9,970 bases of DNA from an uncultured Clostridia bacterium. GTDB taxonomy: Bacteria > Bacillota > Clostridia > Oscillospirales > JAAYOS01. This document shows, piece by piece, positions 1 through 6,707 of the stretch; positions within the stretch are counted from its first letter, which is position 1; the number at the start of each line of letters is the position of its first letter. The stretch covers positions 1-9,970 of the forward strand of contig CALXAZ010000188.1 in NCBI GenBank assembly GCA_944386395.1. Direction: 5' to 3'. The notes below the pieces were generated by a model. That model did no database searches and was not told the origin of the DNA. It saw nothing but the letters and a program-made list of their open reading frames with translations. Both the position numbers and the translations under genes were made by a program.

Positions 1-2
1 AC

Positions 3-431
3 GATATATGGCACGAGTGCTATGCAAATATATTGTCTCCGGAACAGATAGACTATATGATGAAAACGATACAGTCTGTCGATAGGATAGAGCAGGACAT
101 TAAAGATGGGTATGAATATTATACTGCTCATCTCTATGGCAGGCTCATAGGGTATATGGCGATGAAACCGGAGGACGGATATATGTTCCTCTCGAAAATA
201 TATATTGAAAAGGATTTCCGCGGCAGGAAGATTGCGGATCAGTTTATGCAGCTGATATATGACGAGGCGAAGTGGCTTGGCAGAGATAAAATAATGCTGA
301 CGGTAAACAAGAAAAACCTTGATTCTATCACGATATACAAAAAAATTGGATTTGAGATAGTTGCCGAGCAGGTGACCGACATAGGTGGCGGGTTTGTCAT
401 GGATGACTATATAATGGAAAAACAGCTTTAA
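3..431 (+). CDS. GNAT-family N-acetyltransferase, 5' end outside window (partial)
   Basis: The reading frame is open to the left edge. The first codons read DIWHECYANILSPEQIDYMM, which looks like the conserved N-terminal part of a GNAT subfamily in which a W-H-E/x-Y segment is followed by S-P-E-Q-I-D-Y-M. The true start is therefore upstream of the window, and the TTG at 33 is an internal codon rather than a start. The family transfers an acetyl group from acetyl-CoA to an amine on a small molecule or protein N-terminus. The acetyl-CoA-binding region is visible as the strand FLSKIYI followed by DFRGRKIADQF, and the C-terminal beta-strand as SITIYKKIGFEIV. In the pyrophosphate loop, the usual second Gly of RGxGxA/G is replaced by Lys. 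The substrate is unknown. The gene ends in its own terminator, so it is not part of the following operon. The family is confident; the role is open. Confidence 0.85.
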   Translation, partial: DIWHECYANILSPEQIDYMMKTIQSVDRIEQDIKDGYEYYTAHLYGRLIGYMAMKPEDGYMFLSKIYIEKDFRGRKIADQFMQLIYDEAKWLGRDKIMLTVNKKNLDSITIYKKIGFEIVAEQVTDIGGGFVMDDYIMEKQL

Positions 432-444
432 AATGTGCTCTAAT

Positions 445-483
445 AAAGCTCTGCGGGGATATCTGCGGAGCTTTACGTTTTTT
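445..483 (+). terminator. Rho-independent terminator after the acetyltransferase gene
   Basis: AAAGCTCTGCGG (445-456) pairs with CTGCGGAGCTTT (463-474). This gives a 12-bp stem with two G-U pairs and a 6-nt loop, followed by a six-T run at 478-483. It starts 14 nt after the acetyltransferase stop and separates that gene from the operon starting at 618. Confidence 0.85.
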
Positions 484-499
484 ATCTGTAGGTTAATAT

Positions 500-560
500 T
501 GTTTATAGAATGTTTATAGTTAAGTTATATAATCTTTAATGGAAAGATTTATTATAATTA
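500..560 (+). promoter_or_regulatory. AT-rich probable promoter region for the secreted protein/ABC/two-component operon
   Basis: Two perfect TATAAT boxes occur, at 528-533 and 553-558, in a very AT-rich stretch between the upstream terminator and the first operon gene. Neither has a good -35 hexamer at 16-18 bp, so the promoter may be activator-dependent, for example on the operon's own response regulator, or only one box may be used. The call rests on position and the -10 boxes alone. Confidence 0.35.
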
Positions 561-617
561 CAACGAAAGCTTTTCGATGACATACAGGTAAGAATAAAAA
601 CGAAAGGAGCAAGACCC

Positions 618-2051
618 ATGAGAAAGAATAAGCATTTTATTACAGCTGTATGTATGGTTCTCGGAGTCCTAATCCTCACTACTGCGGCGTTTGCAAATTT
701 CGACAATGCGAATGGATATACAGCGTATAAGAATTCGTTAAAAAAGCTGCTGTATATGGACAATTTCACATTGAAATTTTCAGGAGAATTGGAATATAAC
801 GGGGAAACAATAGTTAAAAACACTGCTCTCTCTCAGCTAGACTGGGATGGTGAGGTTGTCATGCACACGTATAGCTATGATGACGATGACCAGTATGGGT
901 ACGAGATGTATAAAGTGCGAAAGGATACCCCGAACGGAAATTGTATACAGATAAGCAGCAGGCAGCCGGATGAGAGATGGGACATCTATGCAGACAATAT
1001 ATACGATGAGGAATCTACGGTGGCATATCAGGTGTTCGGGACGGACGGCGAGACCACAAACAAGGTAATCGATTTTGCTGAATTGCTGGCGGATACATTT
1101 GTAGGCGACCTTAAAAACAACTTTGTAATTACAGGCAACGAGGACGGGGTTAAGAGCTACAATATTACGCTTTCGGGAAACCAGCTTCCAGAACTCATAA
1201 CATCAGGTATGTCGCTTTTGTTCAGCTCGGCGCGTGAAGGTATGACATATGGCGGGATCTATGTTGATATAGATGAGGGCTTACATTCTGATGACTATTC
1301 AGAAAAGTACGATGAGCTATATAAAATAGGCGAAGCTGTTATGCAGGACAATGATTGGAACGGCGGAGTTGTGGTACACGAGGATGGAAGCACTGAATAC
1401 TTTGAGGATGTGGTGGATTACCGCCTGAACTCCACGTATAAATATGGCAGGGAGTTTGATCTTGATTATTTTCTACTCGTGTGCGAGACAGAGCCCCAGG
1501 TTGAAAGCGCGAGCTGCATGCTATCTATTGATGAAAACGGGAATCTTATAGCAAACCAGATAAAAATTATTATATGTGGATATGATGTAAATGGCGAAAA
1601 ACAGACCATGTCAATGGAGGCTTTGCTGGAGGTAAGTGATATAGGGACAACTGTTATCGATCTACCTGATATCCCAGACAACGCAGCTATATATGACTAC
1701 TCGATGCAGACCGAGGAAAACGGATACGCATTTACCGTTACAAAGCAGGGTGTCACAACGACACGCTCTCAGCTTGAAGAGGATCAAATGAACGAGCGTG
1801 AATGGTTGTTTGGGCTTGGACCTAATGAGTTTGTAAACATGATTTCTGGATATGATGCGGAGAGTCTCGAGACGTATATCGAGGAATGTCTTGGAATGAC
1901 TGTGGAGGAATTTGCCGCAAAGATGGTAGAGATACTTGGAAGCGGAACGGAGCTACCAAATGTCAACGAAATACTTGAAAGCGATTCATCCACGGCGGTA
2001 GCAATCATAGGTGGGGCTGACAGCGCGACAGATATTATTGTAAGCGAATAA
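618..2051 (+). CDS. Large acidic secreted protein of unknown family
   Basis: I do not recognise this 477-residue protein. The ATG at 618 follows a good AAAGGAG site (603-609). Residues 1-26 form a classical Sec signal peptide: basic MRKNKH, a hydrophobic core around 9-23, and probable signal peptidase I cleavage after AFA (26). There is no lipobox and no C-terminal anchor, so the mature protein should be released or loosely attached outside the cell. The rest is strongly acidic (for example YDDDD near 87-91) and rich in short alternating hydrophobic stretches with Gly/Asn/Asp turns, suggesting beta-sheet. Residues 45-85 and 325-350 look like sheets of a LolA/RseB-type fold, but this is a guess. 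The C-terminal third (about 385-460) appears helical. It lies 67 bp upstream of an exporter ATPase gene on the same strand. It could be an extracellular sensor or accessory protein for the exporter and kinase, or an exported product. Function unknown. Confidence 0.8.
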   Translation: MRKNKHFITAVCMVLGVLILTTAAFANFDNANGYTAYKNSLKKLLYMDNFTLKFSGELEYNGETIVKNTALSQLDWDGEVVMHTYSYDDDDQYGYEMYKVRKDTPNGNCIQISSRQPDERWDIYADNIYDEESTVAYQVFGTDGETTNKVIDFAELLADTFVGDLKNNFVITGNEDGVKSYNITLSGNQLPELITSGMSLLFSSAREGMTYGGIYVDIDEGLHSDDYSEKYDELYKIGEAVMQDNDWNGGVVVHEDGSTEYFEDVVDYRLNSTYKYGREFDLDYFLLVCETEPQVESASCMLSIDENGNLIANQIKIIICGYDVNGEKQTMSMEALLEVSDIGTTVIDLPDIPDNAAIYDYSMQTEENGYAFTVTKQGVTTTRSQLEEDQMNEREWLFGLGPNEFVNMISGYDAESLETYIEECLGMTVEEFAAKMVEILGSGTELPNVNEILESDSSTAVAIIGGADSATDIIVSE

Positions 2052-2060
2052 CATTATTGG

Positions 2061-2091
2061 TATCAGGGCATGGACTATCTGTGCCCTGATA
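2061..2091 (+). repeat. Perfect inverted repeat between secreted-protein gene and ABC ATPase gene
   Basis: TATCAGGGCA (2061-2070) is the exact reverse complement of TGCCCTGATA (2082-2091), giving a 10-bp stem with an 11-nt loop. The downstream T content is weak (ATTTGG), so this is unlikely to be a full terminator. It starts 10 nt after one stop codon and ends before the next ribosome binding site. That fits a partial attenuator or a 3'-end stabilising or processing hairpin allowing the first gene to be expressed more than the downstream genes. Confidence 0.6.
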
Positions 2092-2118
2092 TTTGGAATT
2101 TATGAGGAGAGGTCGAAC

Positions 2119-2853
2119 GTGGCAGAGAAGGTACTTGAGCTTGAGAATGTGACAAAGCTATATAAAAACGGGAGGGGAGCGTCAAAGATAAGCTTCAGCC
2201 TTGAGCAAGGAGATGTGCTTGGTCTGCTTGGTCCGAATGGTTCCGGAAAAACAACTACCATGAAGGTTGTAGTTGGGCTTTGTCATGCAGACTCTGGTAG
2301 TGTAAGGATATTTGGACATGACATAGAGATGGAATATGAGGTTGCAATGGAAAGGGTGGGGAGCCTGATAGAGGCTCCGGCACTATATGACTATCTTTCG
2401 GCATATAACAATCTCAAGCTTGCCGCAAATAACTATACTGAAATTACAAGTCAGGACATCGAGCATGTACTGGAGCTTGTCCATCTCGAAAAGTACCGCA
2501 AGGACAAGGTGGCGCGCTTTTCCCTCGGAATGAAGCAGAGGATGGGTCTGGCGCTTGCGCTGATTTCATCGCCAGGGCTTGTTGTTCTCGATGAACCTGT
2601 AAACGGGCTGGATATTGAGGGGATAGTGGAGATACGCGGTATAATAAAAAAGATGGCAGAGGAAAATGGAACGGCTTTTCTTATATCTTCGCATATGGCA
2701 GCGGAGATAGAAAAGACCTGCAATAAAGTTGCTGTAATATATGAAAGCGAGCTGCTTTCGTTTGACACAATGGAGGAGGCACTCCGGCTAAACCCTACGC
2801 TTGAGGATTATTTTCTTGAGAAGGTGAGGGAAAAACGCGGCGGCATGATATGA
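2119..2853 (+). CDS. ABC transporter ATP-binding protein, BcrA/lantibiotic-export type
   Basis: This 244-residue cytoplasmic ATPase should power the membrane protein encoded next to it. The ABC motifs are complete: Walker A GPNGSGKT (38-45), signature FSLGMKQR (134-141), Walker B LVVLDEP (154-160), D-loop NGLD (162-165) and switch His in SSH (190-192). The segment GSLIEAPALYDYLSAYNNL (81-99) after the Q-loop region is typical of the subfamily that includes bacitracin and lantibiotic self-protection ATPases (BcrA, NukF/LanF-like). The GTG start at 2119 is supported by GAGGAGAGG at 2104-2112. A single ATPase domain with one short permease suggests a dimer of each subunit. The neighbouring kinase and regulator genes fit drug- or peptide-responsive export. 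The substrate, and whether the first operon gene belongs to the transporter, cannot be told from sequence. Confidence 0.92.
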   Translation: MAEKVLELENVTKLYKNGRGASKISFSLEQGDVLGLLGPNGSGKTTTMKVVVGLCHADSGSVRIFGHDIEMEYEVAMERVGSLIEAPALYDYLSAYNNLKLAANNYTEITSQDIEHVLELVHLEKYRKDKVARFSLGMKQRMGLALALISSPGLVVLDEPVNGLDIEGIVEIRGIIKKMAEENGTAFLISSHMAAEIEKTCNKVAVIYESELLSFDTMEEALRLNPTLEDYFLEKVREKRGGMI

Positions 2854-2901
2854 TTTTCGGGTGGACATACAGCCTATGCCGATAGACAGGAGATTATGGA
2901 T

Positions 2902-3642
2902 ATGTTGGTGAGAACATTTAAGAATGAAATGTTTAAGCTTGTTTCAAAGAAAAAGTACATAGTGTTTCTTGTAATTGAGATATGTATATGCGCGCTTGTA
3001 GCTTTGGCACAGGCTGCGCTTTCCAAGCTCACAGGTGGGGTTTTTAGAATAGGTACCTTTAATATGTCGATGGCAATGCTCACATTTTTTATAAATGTAT
3101 ATATACCTCTGATGATTTTTATGGCTGCGGGGGATCTGTTTCCCTCAGAGCTGATCGATGGAAGCATAAAAGCTGTCCTTATGCGTCCAGTCAGTCGATT
3201 TAAAGTGTATTTAGGAAAGGTGAGCGCCATTGTTATGATAGCGCTGATATATTTGTTTTCGCTGTTTATGGTAACCTCTATTTTTGAGATAGCATTTGGG
3301 GGAGGAGCTTTCAGCATATTGGAAAACCTTGGGGCATACATGTTAGATGTTGTTCCGTTGCTGATACTTGTGCTTTTTGCTGCACTAATAAATCAAGTTA
3401 CGAAAAGCTCCACGCTTGCGATGTTTATATCTATAATCCTGTATGTGTTGCTTATAATTATTGGGATATTTATACCGCAGATGAGCGGGCTCCTTTTTAC
3501 GGGATATTCGCAGTGGCACAATATCTGGATTGGAAATATGCTGCCCTTTGGAGCGATGATATCGAAGATAGGGCTGCTGGTAGGATATGGGATAGTATTT
3601 ATGTGCAGCGGGTATTATATCTTTGACAAGAGGGATATCTAG
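2902..3642 (+). CDS. ABC-2 type transporter membrane subunit
   Basis: This is a hydrophobic protein of 246 residues with about six membrane segments, at roughly 19-40, 58-76, 107-128, 149-164, 172-192 and 223-240. The loop after segment 2 carries SELIDGSIKAVLMRPVSR (82-99), matching the E-x-x-D/E-G-[ST]-x-K-x-x-x-x-R-P-V-x-R pattern common in ABC-2 permeases of the BcrB/NatB-like kind. It lies about 48 bp after the ATPase gene and should pair with that product. There are two in-frame ATGs, at 2896 and 2902. AGGAG at 2888-2892 is only 3 nt from the first but 9 nt from the second, so 2902 is preferred; using 2896 would add two residues. The low-complexity hydrophobic sequence gives no substrate information. 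Confidence 0.88.
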   Translation: MLVRTFKNEMFKLVSKKKYIVFLVIEICICALVALAQAALSKLTGGVFRIGTFNMSMAMLTFFINVYIPLMIFMAAGDLFPSELIDGSIKAVLMRPVSRFKVYLGKVSAIVMIALIYLFSLFMVTSIFEIAFGGGAFSILENLGAYMLDVVPLLILVLFAALINQVTKSSTLAMFISIILYVLLIIIGIFIPQMSGLLFTGYSQWHNIWIGNMLPFGAMISKIGLLVGYGIVFMCSGYYIFDKRDI

Positions 3643-3653
3643 GAGGTTTTGCC

Positions 3654-4811
3654 GTGTCCATCAAAAAGAGGTTTATAATCGCAAGCATACTGGCTTTTGT
3701 CCTTCCGCTGGTGCTAATATTTCTTGTATCGGTGGGTGTAGGCGCGGCGGCGGTTATAAATGCACCGCAGGAGCTTACAGATAAAATATTTTTTCGTATG
3801 TCTGAAATAGATAGGGATATTGCGGAGGAATCGGTGCGTCCTGGAGGGACTTTTTTCAAATACATAATGATATGGCTTGTAGCTGTGTTTGCGATATTGG
3901 TAGGGACGCTGTTTGGGACGGTGTTTTTCTTGTCGAGGAGGATTGTGCCGCCGCTTTCCGAGCTTAAAAAGGCAGCGGAAAAAATTACCGAAGGAAACCT
4001 TGATTTTGAAGTGCTACACTCAAATGTTGCTGAGGTAAACGAGCTGTGTGTGGCATTTGATGATATGCGTAAAAGGCTTAAGGCAAGTGTCAATGAGCGC
4101 CTTGTATCCGAGCGCGAGAGAAACCAGATGATGGCAAATATTTCGCACGATCTCAGGACACCGATAACCTCGATAAAGGGCTATGTTGAGGGTCTGCGCG
4201 ATGGAGTTGCGGCAACTGAAGAGATGAGAGATAAATATCTGAATACGATATATATCAAGGCCTCGGCAATGGAAAAGATGGTAGAACAGATGTCCGATCT
4301 TTCTGAGCTTGAGCTGGGGAAAATGAGATTTGATTTTAAAGTGGAGGACGGAGGCGGATTTGTTGAAGATATACTGGATGAGTTCCGCAGTGATCTGGAC
4401 GATGAGACCACTCTCGATTATTCTCCACCTATTGGCAGGATAAAGCTTGTGATGGACAGGGAAAAACTGCGCAGGGTATTTGCAAACATACTGGGAAATG
4501 CTGTAAAATACAGAGAAAAGGGGCGCCCACTAAAGATAGGAGTAACAGCGGAAATAAAGGATCGCGGTCTGTATGTTATAGTTAGAGACAATGGCAAGGG
4601 AATACCGCAGGAGGATATTAACCGCGTGTTCGACACATTTTACCGCAGTGATCCTGCCCGTTCAGAAGTCAAAGGACATGGATTGGGGCTTGCCATATCA
4701 AAACAGATAGTGGAGCGGCATCATGGGAAAATATGGCTTAAAAGTGAAGAAAATATTGGAACGGAGGTCTATATTTACCTGCCGGAGTATAAGGAGGAGC
4801 ATAAGGTGTGA
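3654..4811 (+). CDS. Sensor histidine kinase with HAMP domain
   Basis: This 385-residue membrane kinase should phosphorylate the response regulator encoded immediately after it. There is a first membrane segment at about 9-33, a short extracytoplasmic loop of about 36 residues, a second membrane segment at about 70-94, a HAMP domain at about 95-147, a HisKA domain with phospho-accepting His165 in NISHDLRTPI, and a complete HATPase_c domain. The latter has N-box Asn278/Asn282, G1 DNGKG (312-316), F-box FDTFYRS (326-332) and G2 GHGLGLAI (341-348). The loop is small, so the signal may be read within the membrane, through the transporter, or through another extracellular protein. The GTG start at 3654 follows AGGAGG at 3641-3646, which overlaps the permease stop codon. 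Family assignment is certain; the signal is inferred only from the adjacent exporter genes. Confidence 0.95.
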   Translation: MSIKKRFIIASILAFVLPLVLIFLVSVGVGAAAVINAPQELTDKIFFRMSEIDRDIAEESVRPGGTFFKYIMIWLVAVFAILVGTLFGTVFFLSRRIVPPLSELKKAAEKITEGNLDFEVLHSNVAEVNELCVAFDDMRKRLKASVNERLVSERERNQMMANISHDLRTPITSIKGYVEGLRDGVAATEEMRDKYLNTIYIKASAMEKMVEQMSDLSELELGKMRFDFKVEDGGGFVEDILDEFRSDLDDETTLDYSPPIGRIKLVMDREKLRRVFANILGNAVKYREKGRPLKIGVTAEIKDRGLYVIVRDNGKGIPQEDINRVFDTFYRSDPARSEVKGHGLGLAISKQIVERHHGKIWLKSEENIGTEVYIYLPEYKEEHKV

Positions 4812-5491
4812 GGATACTGATAGTTGAGGATGAACAGAGCATTGCCGAGCTTGAGCGTGACTATATGCAGATAAATGGATTTCAATGCGACATAGCCGCG
4901 GATGGTGAGGAGGGTCTAAAAATGGCGCTTGAGAATGACTACTCGCTTGTCATTCTCGATATAATGCTTCCCAAAATGGATGGATTTGCGGTGCTCAGCC
5001 GGCTGCGTGAGGAGAAAGATACACCTATAATCCTTCTTTCTGCAAAGAGAGAGGAAATAGACAAGATACGTGGTCTGGGGTTGGGGGCGGACGATTATAT
5101 GACAAAGCCGTTCAGTCCGGGAGAGCTTGTGGCAAGAGTGAAAACCCATATTTCCAGATATGACAGGTTGACCGGTAGGACACTACGCTCAAATGTGCTG
5201 AAGATACGTGGGCTTGAGATTGATAGGGACGCAAGAAAGGTAAAAGTTAATGGTGAGGAGCGCACACTTACGGCGAAGGAATACGATCTGCTGCTCTTCC
5301 TTGCTGAAAACCCGAATAAGGTTTTCAGTAGGGATCTGCTATTTGATAGAATATGGGGTCTTGAAGCAGTTGGGGATATTGCGACGGTGACCGTCCATAT
5401 TCAGAGGATACGTGACAAGATAGAACAGGATACACAGAACCCCCAATACATTGAAACTGTATGGGGAGCGGGCTATCGTTTCCGGGCATGA
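4808..5491 (+). CDS. OmpR/PhoB-family response regulator
   Basis: This is a 227-residue DNA-binding regulator. The receiver domain (1 to about 115) has the acidic pair Glu7/Asp8, phospho-accepting Asp51 in VILDIMLPKMDG, Ser78 in the Thr/Ser switch position and Lys100 in MTKPF. The C-terminal winged helix (about 130-227) shows LTAKEYDLLLFLAENPNKV and ends with ETVWGAGYRF, both hallmark OmpR features. The GTG start at 4808 overlaps the kinase TGA by four bases (GTGA) and is served by AAGGAGG at 4791-4797, so the two are translationally coupled and are surely partners. Expected targets are the promoter of its own operon near 500-560 and possibly others. No repeated binding motif could be assigned. 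Confidence 0.95.
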   Translation: MRILIVEDEQSIAELERDYMQINGFQCDIAADGEEGLKMALENDYSLVILDIMLPKMDGFAVLSRLREEKDTPIILLSAKREEIDKIRGLGLGADDYMTKPFSPGELVARVKTHISRYDRLTGRTLRSNVLKIRGLEIDRDARKVKVNGEERTLTAKEYDLLLFLAENPNKVFSRDLLFDRIWGLEAVGDIATVTVHIQRIRDKIEQDTQNPQYIETVWGAGYRFRA

Positions 5492-6381
5492 ATATACCGC
5501 AGAGATGTGACCTGTGCCCTCGTATGTGCGGAGCGGATCGCAGACGTAGTGCCGGGATGTGTGGAGGAGGAGCAATGCTTCGGGCTGCAAGGGCAGGTCT
5601 TCACATGTGGGAAGAGCCGTGTATCAGCGGGGAGAGAGGCTCTGGAACGGTGTTTTTTTCCGGCTGCCCAATGAAATGCGTCTTCTGTCAGAATTACAGG
5701 ATAAGTGCAGAGAACTTCGGTATGGAGATAACTTCCGGAAGGCTTGCGGAAATTTTTCTGCAGCTTCAGCATAAGGGAGCACACAATATAAATCTTGTAA
5801 ATCCTGTCCATTTTCTACCCTGGATATGTGAAGCATTGGATATTGCTGGGGACGGGCTGAAGCTCCCGGTGGTGTATAATTCCGGCGGATACGAGCGTGT
5901 AGAAACGCTGAAGCTTGCGGAAAAATATGTTGACATATATCTTCCTGACTTTAAATATATCTCAGATGAGCTTGCTGTAAAATATTCATCTGCGCCTGGA
6001 TATAGTAGCATCGCAGCTAAAGCAATATGCGAGATGTACCGACAGAAGGGTCCGTATGTTATAGGGGACGATGGAATACTGCTCAGCGGGGTAGTAGTGA
6101 GACATCTGGTGCTTCCGGGACATTCGGATGACTCGATCAAGGTGTTTCGTAGGCTTGCGGAGCTTTTGCCACCCGAGGGGATACTTGTAAGCGTAATGAG
6201 CCAGTATACCCCATTTTACAAGGCAAAGGAAATACCTGGGCTTGACCGAAAAGTTAGCGATGAGGAATATGAGCGAGTAGTAGACGTGGTGGCAGAGCTG
6301 GGATTTGACGGGTATACTCAAGAGCAAACCTCAGCAGAGGAGGAGTATACTCCAGATTTTGATCTTAGCGGAATAAAATAA
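5488..6381 (+). CDS. Radical SAM protein, PflA-like COG1313 (PflX-type) family
   Basis: The 297-residue protein has the radical SAM cluster motif CxxxCxxC at Cys60, Cys64 and Cys67 (C-PMK-C-VF-C-QNY), which binds the 4Fe-4S cluster and SAM. Ahead of it is a second cysteine-rich N-terminal motif, Cys7, Cys10, Cys14 and Cys25 (CDLCPRMCG...GMCG), which may hold another cluster or metal. The core segments HMWEEPCISGERGSG (39-53) and FFSGCPMKCVFCQNY (56-70), and a C-terminal SAEEEYTPDFD-like tail, are typical of the poorly characterised COG1313 group, annotated as pyruvate formate-lyase activase-like. The ATG at 5488 overlaps the response regulator stop as ATGA, and an earlier in-frame ATG at 5461 would lie deep inside the regulator gene, so 5488 is chosen. 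There is no clear separate ribosome site, so translation is probably coupled. No glycyl-radical enzyme or RiPP precursor is adjacent, so the substrate is unknown. Confidence 0.88.
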   Translation: MNIPQRCDLCPRMCGADRRRSAGMCGGGAMLRAARAGLHMWEEPCISGERGSGTVFFSGCPMKCVFCQNYRISAENFGMEITSGRLAEIFLQLQHKGAHNINLVNPVHFLPWICEALDIAGDGLKLPVVYNSGGYERVETLKLAEKYVDIYLPDFKYISDELAVKYSSAPGYSSIAAKAICEMYRQKGPYVIGDDGILLSGVVVRHLVLPGHSDDSIKVFRRLAELLPPEGILVSVMSQYTPFYKAKEIPGLDRKVSDEEYERVVDVVAELGFDGYTQEQTSAEEEYTPDFDLSGIK

Positions 6382-6405
6382 GGGGAGGCGCAGCCTCTCC
6401 TTTTT
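6381..6405 (+). terminator. Rho-independent terminator ending the signalling/export operon
   Basis: GGGGAGGC (6382-6389) pairs with GCCTCTCC (6393-6400) across a 3-nt loop with one G-U pair, followed by five Ts (6401-6405). It begins at the stop codon of the radical SAM gene and closes the gene block that starts at 618. Confidence 0.9.
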
Positions 6406-6478
6406 GAGGTTCCAGTGCCGATGATAAAGGGAAGAAGGTTTCAGGCTGGTAAAAATATGTGAAATATAAAATCAGGTG

Positions 6479-6507
6479 TTGCTATTATATTAAAATTGTG
6501 ATATACT
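6479..6507 (+). promoter_or_regulatory. Sigma-A-like promoter upstream of operator 1
   Basis: TTGCTA (6479-6484) and TATACT (6502-6507) are spaced by 17 bp, with TGA directly before the -10 box (extended -10). The predicted transcript starts near 6511-6515, at the edge of operator 1. The first clear barrier downstream is the terminator at 6574-6612, so most transcripts should be short. Confidence 0.6.
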
Positions 6508-6515
6508 TAAATTGG

Positions 6516-6533
6516 TAAAAACGTTATCAAAAC
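6516..6533 (+). promoter_or_regulatory. Candidate LacI-family operator 1
   Basis: The sequence is TAAAAACGTTATCAAAAC. It shares 16 of 18 positions with 7815-7832, and both lie 8-10 bp past the end of a -10 box. A central ACGT with A-rich flanks is typical of LacI/GalR operators. The most likely binder is the repressor encoded at 6708. It also matches the CcpA cre consensus at all but one position (6516-6529), so CcpA is an alternative. Confidence 0.65.
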
Positions 6534-6573
6534 AATTTGAGCTTTTTCCTTTTAAAGTAATCTTGCTTGTTAT

Positions 6574-6612
6574 GCGCAACAGGGCTGCAGCTGCAGCCCT
6601 GTTGCGCTTTTT
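6574..6612 (+). terminator. Perfect 34-bp palindromic terminator between operator 1 and lacI
   Basis: GCGCAACAGGGCTGCAG (6574-6590) is followed at once by its exact reverse complement (6591-6607), then five Ts (6608-6612). The hairpin would open a few central bases as its loop. No T run flanks the other side, so it acts on + strand transcripts. The upstream operon already has its own terminator at 6381, so this one must serve a transcript that starts in the 6406-6573 gap. Confidence 0.85.
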
Positions 6613-6646
6613 GGAGGAAATCAAAAACGACTTAGATAGTAAAAAC

Positions 6647-6675
6647 TTGATTAAAGGGGAATTGTGAGTTATTAT
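6647..6675 (+). promoter_or_regulatory. Probable proximal promoter of the lacI-family gene
   Basis: TTGATT (6647-6652) and TATTAT (6670-6675) are spaced by 17 bp; a perfect TATAAT also sits at 6673-6678 with a longer spacer. It lies after the palindromic terminator and about 30 bp before the gene start, so it can supply lacI independently of operator 1. Confidence 0.5.
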
Positions 6676-6707
6676 AATAGTAATAGAAATAAGCATGAGG
6701 TGTGTAT

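Larger units (their letters stand above)
6513..6612 (+). ncRNA. Predicted short terminated transcript upstream of lacI
   Basis: A promoter with an operator at its start site is followed after about 100 nt by a strong intrinsic terminator, with no convincing gene between. This predicts a discrete RNA of about 100 nt whose 3' half is a very stable hairpin. It could be an sRNA controlled by the repressor, or an attenuated leader of lacI. No Shine-Dalgarno-supported peptide is encoded. The 5' boundary is predicted from the promoter; the 3' boundary is taken from the T run. Confidence 0.4.

Noticed and set aside
33..431. Acetyltransferase starting at TTG 33
   Set aside because: The same frame is open to the window edge and the residues before the TTG look like conserved GNAT sequence, so the gene begins upstream of the window.
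2874..3341. Long minus-strand ORFs opposite the permease (also 3599-4093, 6632-7159, 7804-8358 and others)
   Set aside because: All lie antisense to well-supported genes, show no recognisable motifs, and their length follows from the codon bias of the sense strand.
5461..5487. Upstream ATG (5461) as the start of the radical SAM protein
   Set aside because: It would add nine residues encoded within the conserved C-terminal codons of the response regulator and lacks a ribosome site. The ATGA overlap at 5488 begins directly before the conserved cysteine motif.
5488..6381. RiPP biosynthesis locus (radical SAM plus exporter plus two-component system)
   Set aside because: The radical SAM protein is of the COG1313 type rather than a SPASM-domain RiPP maturase, and I found no small precursor-peptide gene in the gaps of the operon.
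6572..6667. 31-codon ORF reading through the palindromic terminator (Ala-rich peptide)
   Set aside because: There is no Shine-Dalgarno sequence before the ATG, the Ala run is a by-product of the GC-rich palindrome, and transcripts should end within it.
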